Source: Robertkochia flava (GTDB lineage: Bacteria > Bacteroidota > Bacteroidia > Flavobacteriales > Flavobacteriaceae). Taken from it: DNA of 64,000 nucleotides. Position numbers and translations under genes: made by a program. The notes beneath the pieces are model-generated. The model was not told where the DNA came from. It saw only the letters and a list, made by a program, of their open reading frames with translations, and did no database searches. Positions 51,228 through 59,684 of this stretch are shown here, piece by piece (the first letter of the stretch is position 1; each line of letters begins with the position of its first letter). The stretch spans positions 744,001 to 808,000 of the forward strand of contig NZ_JAINZT010000002.1 of assembly GCF_020166515.1 (NCBI RefSeq), in the 5' to 3' direction.

Positions 51228-53780
51228 ATGCTAAGGAGATATTTGGGTGTATTTTTTGTGATCCTGTTTATGACTATGACGCTTGGGGTAAAGGCCCAGG
51301 ATGTTTCTTTCGATAAGGGAAAGACCTATACGCTTGGCGGACTGGAAGTCACTGGACTAAAAAGTTTTAATGAACAAACCGTAATTACCTTTACAGGATT
51401 AAGAGTGGGCCAGGAGATCACCGTTCCCGGAGAGGAACTGAGTGAGGTGATCAACCGGCTGTGGGACCTGCGATTGTTTAGTGATATCAATGTATATCAG
51501 ACCGGTGTGGAGGGCGATAAGATCTACCTCGAACTGGAGATCGTCGAATTGCCTACCCTTACCGAAGCAAAGATAAAGGGGGTTAAAGAACGTAAGGCCG
51601 ATGAGGTACTCAAGGAGGCTGACGTTAAGAAGGGAGAAAAGGTAACCGAAGGGTTCCTTGCCAATACCCGGAACTACCTTTTGAACAAGTATAAAAAGGA
51701 GGGATACCTCAATACTAAGGTCAACATCAATACCATTCAAGATACCACCCAGGCTAATGGGGTTAAAATGGTGATCAATGTAGACAAGGGGGAGAAGGTA
51801 AAGATCAAGGATATTGCTATTCAAGGCAATGAAAAACTTTCTGACGGGAAGGTGAAAAAGTCCATGAAGAACACCAAGGAAAAGGTGTTTGGACGCTTTT
51901 GGAAGAAGTCGAAGTTTATCCCTGAAGATTATCAGGAAGACCTGAAATCCATTGTAAATAAATATAAGGAGAACGGATACCGCGATGCCCGTGTACTTTC
52001 CGATTCGATCATCTATAATGACGATAATACCATTTCCATAGATATTGCTGTGGAAGAAGGCGACCGTTACTATTTTGGGGATATCGACTTTGTAGGGAAC
52101 GCGGCCTATACAGACGAATATCTGCATACCCTGCTTGGGATCGATAAAGGAGATGTCTATAATGGAGTACTGATGGCTGAACAGATCAGTGATCCGAATC
52201 CCGACGCAAATACCATTGAGAACCTGTACCAGAATACGGGGTACCTGTTTTCAAGCATCAATACCGTGGAGGTTGCGGCTGTAAACGATACCATCGATTT
52301 TGAGATCCGTGTGAACGAAGGGAAACAAGCCTACCTGAACAGGGTGGATGTGGTTGGTAACGATAAGACCAATGACCATGTGATCTACAGGGAAATGAGA
52401 ACCCGTCCGGGACAGCTCTACTCTAAAGACCGCGTGGTACGTACGATCAGGGAACTCGGACAAATGGGATTCTTTGATCCGGAAACCATAGATATCCAGG
52501 TACTAAACCCGGATCCGCAAAACGGTACTGTGGACCTGCAGTATGGAGTTCAGGAAAAAGGTTCTTCCCAGATCGAACTTCAGGGTGGATACGGTGGAGG
52601 CGGATTTATCGGAACCCTGGGACTTTCTTTCAGTAATTTTGCCATTAAAGACTTATTTAATAAGGACGCTTATAAACCTATTCCTATGGGGGACGGACAA
52701 AAGCTTTCTTTGCGTTTGCAGGCCAGCCGCTTTTTCCAGACCTATAGCTTCTCTTTTTCAGAACCATGGATGGGAGGGAAAAAACCGGTACAATTCTCGG
52801 TTTCTTTATCCAGAACACTTCAGTTCCAGTACAATTTCATTTCAAGAGAGGTAGATAGAGATCAGCGTTTTGTGATCAACGGAATCACGCTCGGATTAGC
52901 CAAGCGTTTGCAGTGGCCTGACGACAGCTTCCAGTTGTCGCACGCCCTGAGCTTCCAGAGCTATGAACTTCAGAATTATTTCGGATTCCAGTCGATCTTC
53001 CCTTTCCCTGATGGAAACGGAGATTCCAACAACCTGTCTTATACGGTAGCGCTAACCAGAAATAACACCTCGGTAAACCCGATCTTCCCGTTAAGAGGGT
53101 CGCTGTTTAATGTGAGTGTGAAGTTAACCGCACCCTATTCATTATTTAACGGGGTAGACTATGCCAATCTTGAAGACGACCCGGATTTTCAGACACTTGA
53201 CGAACAGGGGCAAGTAGTTCCGGATCAGGGAAAGATCTCCCAGGAAAAGTTAAAGTGGCTGGAGTTCTATAAGATCAAGTTCTCCGGGGCCTGGTATACC
53301 AATATTATTGATAAGCTCGTATTAAAAACCGGTGCAGAGTTTGGTTTCCTCGGGGCCTATAACCAGGATCGTGGAGTGATTCCATTTGAACGATTCTTCC
53401 TCGGAGGAGACGGTTTAGGAAACTTTACCCTCGATGGAAGAGAAAATGTTCAGTTGCGTGGTTATCCAAACCAGTCGCTTTCCGGACAGGAAGGTTCAAC
53501 CATTTATAATAAATTCTCCCTGGAACTAAGGTATCCGATCACCCTTAAACCATCGGCTTCTATTTATGCCCTTGGATTTGCAGAAGGTGGAGCCGGCTTT
53601 ACCAATTTCCAACAGTATAATCCTTTTGAATTAAAACGTTCAGCTGGTCTGGGAATCAGGATTTTTATGCCTGCATTCGGATTGCTAGGAATCGATTTTG
53701 GATATGGATTCGACCGTATTCCGGGAGATACACAGATCAGTGGCTGGCAAACCCACTTTATCATCGGACAACAGTTCTAA
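51228..53780 (+). CDS. bamA: Outer-membrane protein assembly factor BamA
   Basis: Central subunit of the BAM complex that inserts beta-barrel proteins. From the ATG at 51228 the product is 850 residues with a signal peptide ending near VKAQ. Residues about 25-440 hold five POTRA domains (repeated pattern such as ANTRNYLLNKYKKEGYLNTKV and IVNKYKENGYRDARVLSD). The C-terminal Omp85 barrel begins near 460 (ELQGGYGGGGFIGTLGLSFSNF) and contains the conserved ERFFLGGDGLGNF and the VRGF-like NVQLRGYPNQSLS segment. The last strand ends in Phe (FIIGQQF). The POTRA region carries Lys-rich insertions compared with proteobacterial BamA. Confidence 0.97.
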   Translation: MLRRYLGVFFVILFMTMTLGVKAQDVSFDKGKTYTLGGLEVTGLKSFNEQTVITFTGLRVGQEITVPGEELSEVINRLWDLRLFSDINVYQTGVEGDKIYLELEIVELPTLTEAKIKGVKERKADEVLKEADVKKGEKVTEGFLANTRNYLLNKYKKEGYLNTKVNINTIQDTTQANGVKMVINVDKGEKVKIKDIAIQGNEKLSDGKVKKSMKNTKEKVFGRFWKKSKFIPEDYQEDLKSIVNKYKENGYRDARVLSDSIIYNDDNTISIDIAVEEGDRYYFGDIDFVGNAAYTDEYLHTLLGIDKGDVYNGVLMAEQISDPNPDANTIENLYQNTGYLFSSINTVEVAAVNDTIDFEIRVNEGKQAYLNRVDVVGNDKTNDHVIYREMRTRPGQLYSKDRVVRTIRELGQMGFFDPETIDIQVLNPDPQNGTVDLQYGVQEKGSSQIELQGGYGGGGFIGTLGLSFSNFAIKDLFNKDAYKPIPMGDGQKLSLRLQASRFFQTYSFSFSEPWMGGKKPVQFSVSLSRTLQFQYNFISREVDRDQRFVINGITLGLAKRLQWPDDSFQLSHALSFQSYELQNYFGFQSIFPFPDGNGDSNNLSYTVALTRNNTSVNPIFPLRGSLFNVSVKLTAPYSLFNGVDYANLEDDPDFQTLDEQGQVVPDQGKISQEKLKWLEFYKIKFSGAWYTNIIDKLVLKTGAEFGFLGAYNQDRGVIPFERFFLGGDGLGNFTLDGRENVQLRGYPNQSLSGQEGSTIYNKFSLELRYPITLKPSASIYALGFAEGGAGFTNFQQYNPFELKRSAGLGIRIFMPAFGLLGIDFGYGFDRIPGDTQISGWQTHFIIGQQF

Positions 53781-53819
53781 TTTTTGGCACGATATTTTCT
53801 TATTGTTAATCGCTGTTAA

Positions 53820-53827
53820 TATATTTG
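53820..53827 (+). promoter_or_regulatory. -7 box (TATATTTG) upstream of the first ompH gene
   Basis: A perfect TAnnTTTG match 40 bp after the bamA stop. It gives a leader of about 60 nt before the ATG at 53897 and rules out the start at 53825, which overlaps the box. Confidence 0.45.
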
Positions 53828-53896
53828 GGCTGTTTCAAGTGGTATTTTATGCGTATTTTATGCCCGAAATACCCGGAAATCAAAACAGGAATTGCC

Positions 53897-54709
53897 ATGA
53901 GATTAAAAGTTCTTTTCATAATGTTCAGCGTGATCGCGACCCAGTTTGCACTGGCACAGCGAAGCGTTCGCATTGGCTATGTCGATATGGATTACATTCT
54001 TGAGAATGTGAATGAATATCAGGTTGCCAATGAGCTGCTTCAGAAAAAGGTCGCCAAATGGAAAAAGGAGATCGAAGAGCAGCAGTTGTCTATAGAGCAA
54101 ATGAAGGAAGATCTCGATACTGAACGCATATTGCTGACCAAAGAACTTATTGAGGAGCGGGAGGTAGAGATCAAGGCCCTGGAAGAAGAGGTGCTGGATT
54201 ATCAGCAGGATCGCTTTGGACCTCAGGGAGACCTGGTAAGGCAACGCAGTCAGTTGGTTCAGCCCATACAGGATCAGGTTTTTAATGCCGTTCAGGAGCT
54301 GGCAGCCAGCAGGAAGTATGATTTCATTTTCGACCGTTCTGCAGATGTGGTTATGCTCTTTGCAGAAAAGCGTTTCGATGTGAGTGAGCAGGTGCTTCGG
54401 ATGATCGATATCAACAGGAAAACCGATGCGCGGGAAGGGAAGCCTTCCGTTCTGGAGGCTTTCGAAGAGATCGATCCGGAACTAAAGGCGCGTCAGGATG
54501 CCTATGAGGAAAAGAAATCGGAAAGAGACTCCCTCATTGAGGCCAGAAGGGCAGCCAAGCTGAAAGAAATTGAAGATCGTAAAAAGGCTTACGAAGAGCG
54601 GCGCAAGAAAATGCTGGAGGAACGCGAGGCCAAACGTAAAGCCAAGGAAAAAGAAAACGGAGAAGAGGGTTCTGAAGAGAACTCAGAGCAAAGTTCAGAA
54701 TACAATTAA
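53897..54709 (+). CDS. OmpH/Skp-family periplasmic chaperone with charged C-terminal tail
   Basis: From the ATG at 53897 the product is 270 residues: signal peptide (MRLKVLFIMFSVIATQFALAQ), then the Skp fold with the N-terminal strand RIGYVDMDYILENV, a long coiled coil (about 45-115) and the closing AASRKYDFIFDRSADVVMLF strand. Beyond the usual 160-170 residues there is an extra tail of about 90 residues, largely KAYEERRKKMLEEREAKRK-type Lys/Glu repeats followed by a Glu/Ser-rich end. Skp trimers hold unfolded outer-membrane proteins. The tail is unusual and could bind other factors or lengthen the tentacles. Confidence 0.92.
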   Translation: MRLKVLFIMFSVIATQFALAQRSVRIGYVDMDYILENVNEYQVANELLQKKVAKWKKEIEEQQLSIEQMKEDLDTERILLTKELIEEREVEIKALEEEVLDYQQDRFGPQGDLVRQRSQLVQPIQDQVFNAVQELAASRKYDFIFDRSADVVMLFAEKRFDVSEQVLRMIDINRKTDAREGKPSVLEAFEEIDPELKARQDAYEEKKSERDSLIEARRAAKLKEIEDRKKAYEERRKKMLEEREAKRKAKEKENGEEGSEENSEQSSEYN

Positions 54710-54735
54710 TAAAAGTAACACTAAATCTATTTTTG
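54706..54735 (+). promoter_or_regulatory. Promoter of the second ompH gene
   Basis: TTA at 54706-54708, 19 nt, then TATTTTTG at 54728-54735 (perfect -7). Transcription should begin about 54742, leaving a leader of roughly 7 nt before the ATG at 54749. Confidence 0.55.
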
Positions 54736-54748
54736 AAATTTTAAAACC

Positions 54749-55258
54749 ATGAAACACTTAAAGACGTTAGTAATTGCAGTTGTTATTGCAGTAGGATCGA
54801 TGAGTTTTGCAAACGCGCAAACCAAGGTGGCCCATATCTTTGTGGACAAACTGATGAGCGAAATGCCGGAGATGAAAGCTGCAGAAGCTGAGATCCAGAA
54901 ATTAGGAAAAAGCTACGAGGCCGATATACGTTCTACTTACCAGGAATTACAAAACAAGGCGAAGCTTTATGAAAATGAAGCAGCCGGGAAAACAGATGAG
55001 GAGAATGCGAAAAGAGCCCAGGAGATCCAGGGAATGCAGGCGAATATCCAGCAGGCTCAGCAGGTAGCTGCCCAGGAGATCGAAAAGAAGAAAATGGAGC
55101 TTCTTGAGCCGATCCTTAAAAAAGTGAATGATGCCATTCAGAAAGTAGGGAAGGATAAAGGATTTGACTACGTTCTTGATGCTTCTGCAGGTTCTGGAAT
55201 CATTCTGGCCGATGGAGCCGATATTACAGCTGATGTAAGAACTGCTCTGGGCTTCTAA
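54749..55258 (+). CDS. OmpH/Skp-family periplasmic chaperone
   Basis: A standard-length 169-residue Skp-like protein: signal peptide (MKHLKTLVIAVVIAVGSMSFANAQ), strand KVAHIFVDKLMSEMPEM, coiled-coil arms rich in Gln, Ala and Lys (about 50-125), and the final strand GFDYVLDASAGSGIILADGADIT. It is a paralogue of the gene just upstream but lacks that protein's long charged tail. Having two Skp-like genes behind bamA is typical of Bacteroidota. It has its own promoter and ends at a strong terminator. Confidence 0.94.
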   Translation: MKHLKTLVIAVVIAVGSMSFANAQTKVAHIFVDKLMSEMPEMKAAEAEIQKLGKSYEADIRSTYQELQNKAKLYENEAAGKTDEENAKRAQEIQGMQANIQQAQQVAAQEIEKKKMELLEPILKKVNDAIQKVGKDKGFDYVLDASAGSGIILADGADITADVRTALGF

Positions 55259-55280
55259 GAAGTTGGACAACGAATTTTTA

Positions 55281-55310
55281 AAAACTGCCCGCAATGTTGC
55301 GGGCAGTTTT
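55281..55310 (+). terminator. Strong rho-independent terminator after ompH
   Basis: A perfect 14-bp inverted repeat (AAAACTGCCCGCAA / TTGCGGGCAGTTTT, 2-nt centre) is followed by seven or more T. It ends the ompH transcript 22 bp after its stop; murI begins 16 bp later. Confidence 0.95.
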
Positions 55311-55326
55311 TTTATTTTTAAGCATC

Positions 55327-56118
55327 ATGAACACGCAACCTGTTGGCATTTTCGACTCCGGCGTTGGTGGTACTTCCATATGGAAGGAGCTGCACGGGCT
55401 TTTACCTCTTGAATCGACCATCTATTTGGCCGATAGCGCTAACGCGCCTTATGGAGAAAGGTCTTCTGAGGAGATCCTGGGACTCAGTATAAAAAATACG
55501 GAATTGCTGCTCGAAATGGGCTGTAAATTAATTGTGGTCGCCTGCAATACCGCCACAACGAATGCCATTTCCTACCTTCGGGCGCATTATCCGGTGCCCT
55601 TTATCGGGATTGAGCCTGCAATAAAACCCGCCGCCCTGCAAACTCTTACCGGGGTGATAGGGGTGCTGGCCACCAGGGGGACCCTCAGCAGTGCACTTTT
55701 TGCAAAGACCTCCGGCGATTACGCGGCCGGGATCAAAGTGATCGAGCAAATGGGAGATGGCCTAGTTCCCCTTATAGAGCAGGGGAAAGTCGAATCCCAT
55801 GAAATGACCCTCCTTCTGCATAAATACCTTGACCCTATGATCGAAGAAGGCATCGATCACCTGGTGCTGGGCTGTACACATTATCCGTACCTGGCCGATA
55901 GAATTTCTGAAATGTTTCCGGATGGCATCAGGATCATTGACAGCGGTCGCGCCGTGGCCATGCAGACAAAGAGAGTACTGGAGGTACATCATGCTGCCGC
56001 TACCGACCATAGTAAGCCGCCTTTCCTGAGATTTTACACCAATAGCGATCCGGAACTTCTGAAGTACTTCCTGAATGATGTCCAGGATCCTTTTGAGGTC
56101 TTTCCGCTTGAGTTTTAA
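55327..56118 (+). CDS. murI: Glutamate racemase
   Basis: Makes D-glutamate for peptidoglycan. From the ATG at 55327 the product is 263 residues; a longer frame to 55294 would start inside the terminator. The active-site cysteines are C73 in ACNTATTNA and C183 in LGCTHYPYL; the substrate-binding DSGVGG motif is at 10-15 and ADSANAPYGERS near 35-46. All family landmarks are intact. It completes the cluster of envelope genes on this strand. Confidence 0.96.
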   Translation: MNTQPVGIFDSGVGGTSIWKELHGLLPLESTIYLADSANAPYGERSSEEILGLSIKNTELLLEMGCKLIVVACNTATTNAISYLRAHYPVPFIGIEPAIKPAALQTLTGVIGVLATRGTLSSALFAKTSGDYAAGIKVIEQMGDGLVPLIEQGKVESHEMTLLLHKYLDPMIEEGIDHLVLGCTHYPYLADRISEMFPDGIRIIDSGRAVAMQTKRVLEVHHAAATDHSKPPFLRFYTNSDPELLKYFLNDVQDPFEVFPLEF

Positions 56119-56177
56119 ACTGCATATTTTAATAGAAAGCACCCTAAGCCGGCCTTACGCGCCCATCCCATAAGGAT

Positions 56178-56217
56178 GACTTCCCTTTTCCAATGACAGC
56201 GGGAAAAAGTCTTTTTT
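56178..56217 (+). terminator. Possible terminator after murI
   Basis: GACTT-CCC pairs with GGG-(AA)-AAGTC around a loop of about 15 nt and is followed by seven T. The stem is short and bulged. Confidence 0.45.
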
Positions 56218-56339
56218 TATGCTGGCGGTTTAATAGCCATATCCCATCTCCTTCTTCTCAAAAAGTAGTGCCTTCGTGTGGGGAATCAGACCTTTTTTTA
56301 AAGCTGGTATCAAGTGTTATCCGGAAAGAAACGGGGAGC

Positions 56340-57176
56340 TTAAATATACGTTTTAATGATTTGCATCACCCGCGAATAATATCCCGACCCAAACAGATTG
56401 AGATGCACGAGAATGTAATACAATTGCCATAACGGGATACGTTGCTCCCATAAAGGGGTTAGGGGATAGACTTCGTTATAGGCCGGTATATGGTTCTTCG
56501 GAAATCCGCCAAACAAGGCCATCATGGCCAGGTCCATTTCCCTGGAGGCATAACTCACAGCGGGGTCGATCAGGCAGGGTTCTGCCTTTTCACTCACCAT
56601 GTAATTTCCACTCCACAGATCGCCATTGATCAATGATGCCGGCTCTTCCGGAATAAGAACTTCAAGTTTTTGAAGAAAGTTGTCCAGGCCGCGAAAGGTA
56701 TACCCCTTATTTATGGCCATCTCAAACTGAGGCAAGAGTCTTTCCTGTACGTAGAATTCCGCTGCGTTTTTATGCTGCCGGTTAGACTGTGGCAGGCTGC
56801 CAATGTAATTATCGTGATCCAGTCCGTACAGGGCAGCGGTATTTCGGTGCAACCCGGCCAGGGCATTTCCCAGTTGGTTTCCTTTGACCTGCTGTGGGGC
56901 GCCGGGGGAGATGTATTCCATTATCAGGTACGCTTCAGAATCAAGGTATACCTCTGGATTCCTGAAGGTATCCGACCGGGAAAGGAGATTTAATCCCTTA
57001 GCTTCGGCGGGGAACATGCCCGGGTAGGGATCGGAGTGTGTTTTGAGTACTATCTTACCGAATGACGTATGTACCAGCCATACCTCGTTTATGTCTCCCC
57101 CGTGAAGTGGCTCGGGGGGTGCCTGTACCTTGCCAAAACGGGAATCAATAGCGTTCCTTAAGGGTTCGCTGAGCAT
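56340..57176 (-). CDS. Fructosamine-kinase family protein
   Basis: A 278-residue member of the fructosamine/ketosamine-3-kinase family (aminoglycoside-phosphotransferase fold). The N-lobe has PLHGGDINEVWLV and FGKIVLKTH with the ATP-binding lysine; the catalytic loop is LINGDLWSGNYM near 190, and the metal-binding LIDPAVSYASREMDLAMMALFGGF follows near 208-231. These kinases phosphorylate sugars attached to amines so that glycated proteins fall apart, a protein-repair role. It is about 350 bp from folA start in the same direction, 3 bp after the folA stop, so it is the third gene of a 2TM-folA-kinase operon. Confidence 0.9.
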   Translation of the reverse strand: MLSEPLRNAIDSRFGKVQAPPEPLHGGDINEVWLVHTSFGKIVLKTHSDPYPGMFPAEAKGLNLLSRSDTFRNPEVYLDSEAYLIMEYISPGAPQQVKGNQLGNALAGLHRNTAALYGLDHDNYIGSLPQSNRQHKNAAEFYVQERLLPQFEMAINKGYTFRGLDNFLQKLEVLIPEEPASLINGDLWSGNYMVSEKAEPCLIDPAVSYASREMDLAMMALFGGFPKNHIPAYNEVYPLTPLWEQRIPLWQLYYILVHLNLFGSGYYSRVMQIIKTYI

Positions 57177-57179
57177 GGA

Positions 57180-57665
57180 TCAGGACTTTCGTTTGTAGGT
57201 GAGGTAGGTAAAGGCGTAATTGTGACGCTCGTCTGCAGGGTGAAACTCCTCTGATATAAGTTCCCAATGTGCCTCATCGATATCTGGAAAGAAGGTGTCA
57301 GCCTCAAATTCCCCATGAACCCGTGTAAGCTCTATCAGGTCGGCTTTTTCCATGCCCTGTCTGTAGATCTCTCCCCCTCCGATAATAAAGGGTTGTGGGT
57401 CGCTTTTTGATACTTCGATGGCTTTTTCAAGACTGTCAGTAATAATGCACCCTTCCGGATGATAATTTTTCTGCCTTGTAATGACCACATGGGTGCGATT
57501 GGGCAGGAGTTTGGGAAAGCTCTCAAAGGTCTTTCTCCCCATTAAGATAAAATGGCCTGTGGTCAAGGCTTTAAATCTTTTAAAATCGTCAGGTAAATGC
57601 CATACCAGGTCATTGTCTTTTCCCAGGGCATTATTCTCGGCGGCCGCCGCGATCATAGTAATCAT
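57180..57665 (-). CDS. folA: Dihydrofolate reductase
   Basis: NADPH-dependent reduction of dihydrofolate to tetrahydrofolate. The 161-residue protein has the family start IAAAAENNALGKDNDLVWHLPDDFKRFK with the active-site aspartate near residue 26-27, the cofactor-binding GRKTFESFP, and IIGGGEIYRQGMEKADLIELTRV near 94-115. Its ATG directly follows the TAA of the upstream 2TM gene with no base between, and the kinase gene starts 3 bp after its stop. Confidence 0.97.
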   Translation of the reverse strand: MITMIAAAAENNALGKDNDLVWHLPDDFKRFKALTTGHFILMGRKTFESFPKLLPNRTHVVITRQKNYHPEGCIITDSLEKAIEVSKSDPQPFIIGGGEIYRQGMEKADLIELTRVHGEFEADTFFPDIDEAHWELISEEFHPADERHNYAFTYLTYKRKS

Positions 57666-58061
57666 TTATTCGAGGGTTTTAGTAGGGTCTTCAGGAAGCG
57701 GGTGGGTTCTTTCCACCTCCCTTTTAATTTCTTCTATCCTGGTTTTTTGCTTCTGAACAAGCTTCTCACGTTGTTCCCGTTCCCATTCCTTCCCGAGAAA
57801 GGAAGGGGTGATAAAGACGTTGAAGAAATGAATGATAAAAAGAAAGGCCCAGGTGAGGATCGCCCATAAAAACCAGTTGTATTCTTCTCCGTACTTAAGA
57901 ACCTTGTTCAGGACGATCATAAATACGCTGCCGATCAGGAAGATCACGAAATGATAATACAGACGCTTCTTCTGCTGAATCCGTTTCTGCGCTTTTTCAA
58001 GCATCTCATGCTGTTCGGGATCGATCTCTTTCAGGTTTCTTTTCTTTGAGAACATAATCAT
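57666..58061 (-). CDS. 2TM-domain protein
   Basis: A 131-residue protein matching the 2TM domain family: a basic-acidic N-terminus (EQHEMLEKAQKRIQQKKRLYYHFVIFLIGSVFMIVLNKVL), two transmembrane helices at about 36-55 and 66-85, and a charged C-terminal helix (PSFLGKEWEREQREKLVQKQ). In this phylum 2TM segments are often fused to LytTR or histidine-kinase proteins. Here it stands alone before folA. Start is the ATG at 58061 or two codons later. The role is unknown. Confidence 0.88.
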   Translation of the reverse strand: MIMFSKKRNLKEIDPEQHEMLEKAQKRIQQKKRLYYHFVIFLIGSVFMIVLNKVLKYGEEYNWFLWAILTWAFLFIIHFFNVFITPSFLGKEWEREQREKLVQKQKTRIEEIKREVERTHPLPEDPTKTLE

Positions 58062-58136
58062 TACCTTTAGGTGTGTCTAACAAAGTTACACAAAGCAAGA
58101 CTAAATTATAGCAGAACAGCATTGAAATCAATTCCT

Positions 58137-59237
58137 ATGGAGCATACAGGTCATTTTGGTAGCCAGTTTCCTTATACGCAGCAATATACCTATCTCAATA
58201 CCCCGGCCTATGGATTACTCAGTGAAAGCCTGATGGAATGGAGGCAGGAACACGACCTGGATTACCTTGTGGGGGGCAGCAGGTTTAAGGAGCGCTTCAT
58301 TAAGGAGCTTGATGGAGTAAGGGCAACCGTGGCCTCTTTTACCAATACCACCCCAGACAGGGTTTACCTGACGCCTAATTTTTCTTTCGGATGGAAGGTC
58401 TTATGCGGCGGATTGAAGAAAGACCTTCACTTTCTCTTACTGGATGGGGATTATCCCTCCCTGAACTGGCCGGTGATCACATCTGGATTCAAAAAGACCG
58501 GAACGGTGAAGGCCTCTTTTGATATGGAGGAGGAAATTCTCCGTTACTTTGAGCGCCATGCGCCTGATGTCTTTGCTTTTAGTCTTGTGCAGTATTTGTC
58601 TGGTTTACAGCTGGGCATAGACTTTCTCAGATCATTAAAGGAACAGTACCCTGATACCCTGTTTGTTGCCGATGCCACCCAATACCTTGGGGTTGAAGAA
58701 TTTGATTTTGAGCGGTCGGGGATCGATGTTCTGGGGGCGAGCGGATATAAATGGATGTTGGCCGGAACCGGGAATGGTTTTTTCCTGGTAAGGCCGGAGG
58801 TGGCTTCACGATTCTACGAACATTCTATGAAATGGGAGCCCAGAGAAGAGTGGTTTTTACGGGAAAACACCCATTTGCAGAACCATCTTGAGCCGGGTCA
58901 TCTGGACAGTATGGCTATGGGAAGCCTGAAGTTTGCCCTGGATCAACTCGGTACCCTTGGCATGGAAACCGTAGAGCATAGAGTTCGGGAATTAAAGGAT
59001 TATGCCCGTGAGGCACTAGGAAGTGAGGGATTTCTTGAAGAAGGGGTTCTCAGACGGAAGGATCACGCTCCCTTTTTCGCTCTTGAAGTCAGTGAAAAGC
59101 AGTTGGCTGCCCTGGAGCAACGACATGTTGTTTTCGCTATTAGAAACGGCCGTCTCAGGGTGGGTTTTCATTATTATAATAAAAAGGAAGAGGTGGATAA
59201 GCTTGTGAATATCCTAAAGCATAGCCTACCCCGTTAA
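58137..59237 (+). CDS. Class V PLP-dependent aminotransferase-like enzyme (possible EgtE-type lyase)
   Basis: From the ATG at 58137 the product is 366 residues; the longer frame to 58071 adds an unlikely leader. It is a cytoplasmic fold-type I enzyme with the cofactor aspartate in FVADATQYLGV (about 177-187) and the Schiff-base lysine in LGASGYKWMLAGTGNGFF near 213. YLNTPAYGLLSESL near the N-terminus is typical of the cysteine-desulfurase/epimerase-like branch. It lies 450 bp from the end of an egtB-egtD operon, on the other strand. EgtE, the C-S lyase of ergothioneine synthesis, belongs to the same superfamily, so that role is a hypothesis; proximity is the only support. Confidence 0.85.
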   Translation: MEHTGHFGSQFPYTQQYTYLNTPAYGLLSESLMEWRQEHDLDYLVGGSRFKERFIKELDGVRATVASFTNTTPDRVYLTPNFSFGWKVLCGGLKKDLHFLLLDGDYPSLNWPVITSGFKKTGTVKASFDMEEEILRYFERHAPDVFAFSLVQYLSGLQLGIDFLRSLKEQYPDTLFVADATQYLGVEEFDFERSGIDVLGASGYKWMLAGTGNGFFLVRPEVASRFYEHSMKWEPREEWFLRENTHLQNHLEPGHLDSMAMGSLKFALDQLGTLGMETVEHRVRELKDYAREALGSEGFLEEGVLRRKDHAPFFALEVSEKQLAALEQRHVVFAIRNGRLRVGFHYYNKKEEVDKLVNILKHSLPR

Positions 59238-59324
59238 GAATATTAAGAATTGTCGGAGATAATTTGTCGATTTTTGATTTATACCATGTATATATTAAGA
59301 AATCGGTAATTATTTGTTATACAG

Positions 59325-59354
59325 TTGTTTGGCTCGGATGAAATTCTAAATTTG
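59325..59354 (+). promoter_or_regulatory. Consensus Bacteroidota promoter of the CBM48 gene
   Basis: TTG at 59325-59327, exactly 19 nt, then TAAATTTG at 59347-59354, a perfect match to TTG-N19-TAnnTTTG. Transcription is expected near 59361, giving a leader of about 26 nt that contains the A-rich run before the ATG at 59387. Confidence 0.8.
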
Positions 59355-59386
59355 TTCTCATAAACAAACAATTTAAATTTAATACC

Positions 59387-59683
59387 ATGGCAATTTCTAA
59401 ACAGTATCTTAAATCAAGGCCAGTATGCAAGGTAACCTTTACCGTGCCTGCATCTGAAGCGAAAAAAGTGGCCGTAGTGGGAGATTTTAACGAATGGAAC
59501 CCTAAGAAAGCTGCTTTAAAGAAACTGAAGAATGGAAACTTCAAGGGAACTCTTGACCTTCCCGTTGAGCAATCATACGAGTTTCGTTACCTGATCGATG
59601 GTGACTATGTGAATGAGGAGCAGGCGGACGGATTCCGCTGGAATGATTATGCGGGTACAGAGAATGCTGTACTGAGCTTGTAA
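59387..59683 (+). CDS. Stand-alone CBM48 / isoamylase early-set domain protein
   Basis: A 98-residue protein consisting only of the glycogen-binding (CBM48, AMPK-beta-like) fold: CKVTFTVPASEAKKVAVVGDFNEWNP (about 14-39), LKNGNFKGTLDLPVEQSYEFRYLIDGDYVNEEQADGF and NAVLSL. The tryptophan of the FNEWNP loop is one of the residues that stack on glucan. No catalytic domain and no signal peptide. It may bind glycogen or a related glucan, or act as a protein-interaction module. A perfect promoter drives it as a single gene, and its stop lies 1 bp from the convergent third egt-operon gene. Confidence 0.92.
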   Translation: MAISKQYLKSRPVCKVTFTVPASEAKKVAVVGDFNEWNPKKAALKKLKNGNFKGTLDLPVEQSYEFRYLIDGDYVNEEQADGFRWNDYAGTENAVLSL

Positions 59684-59684
59684 T

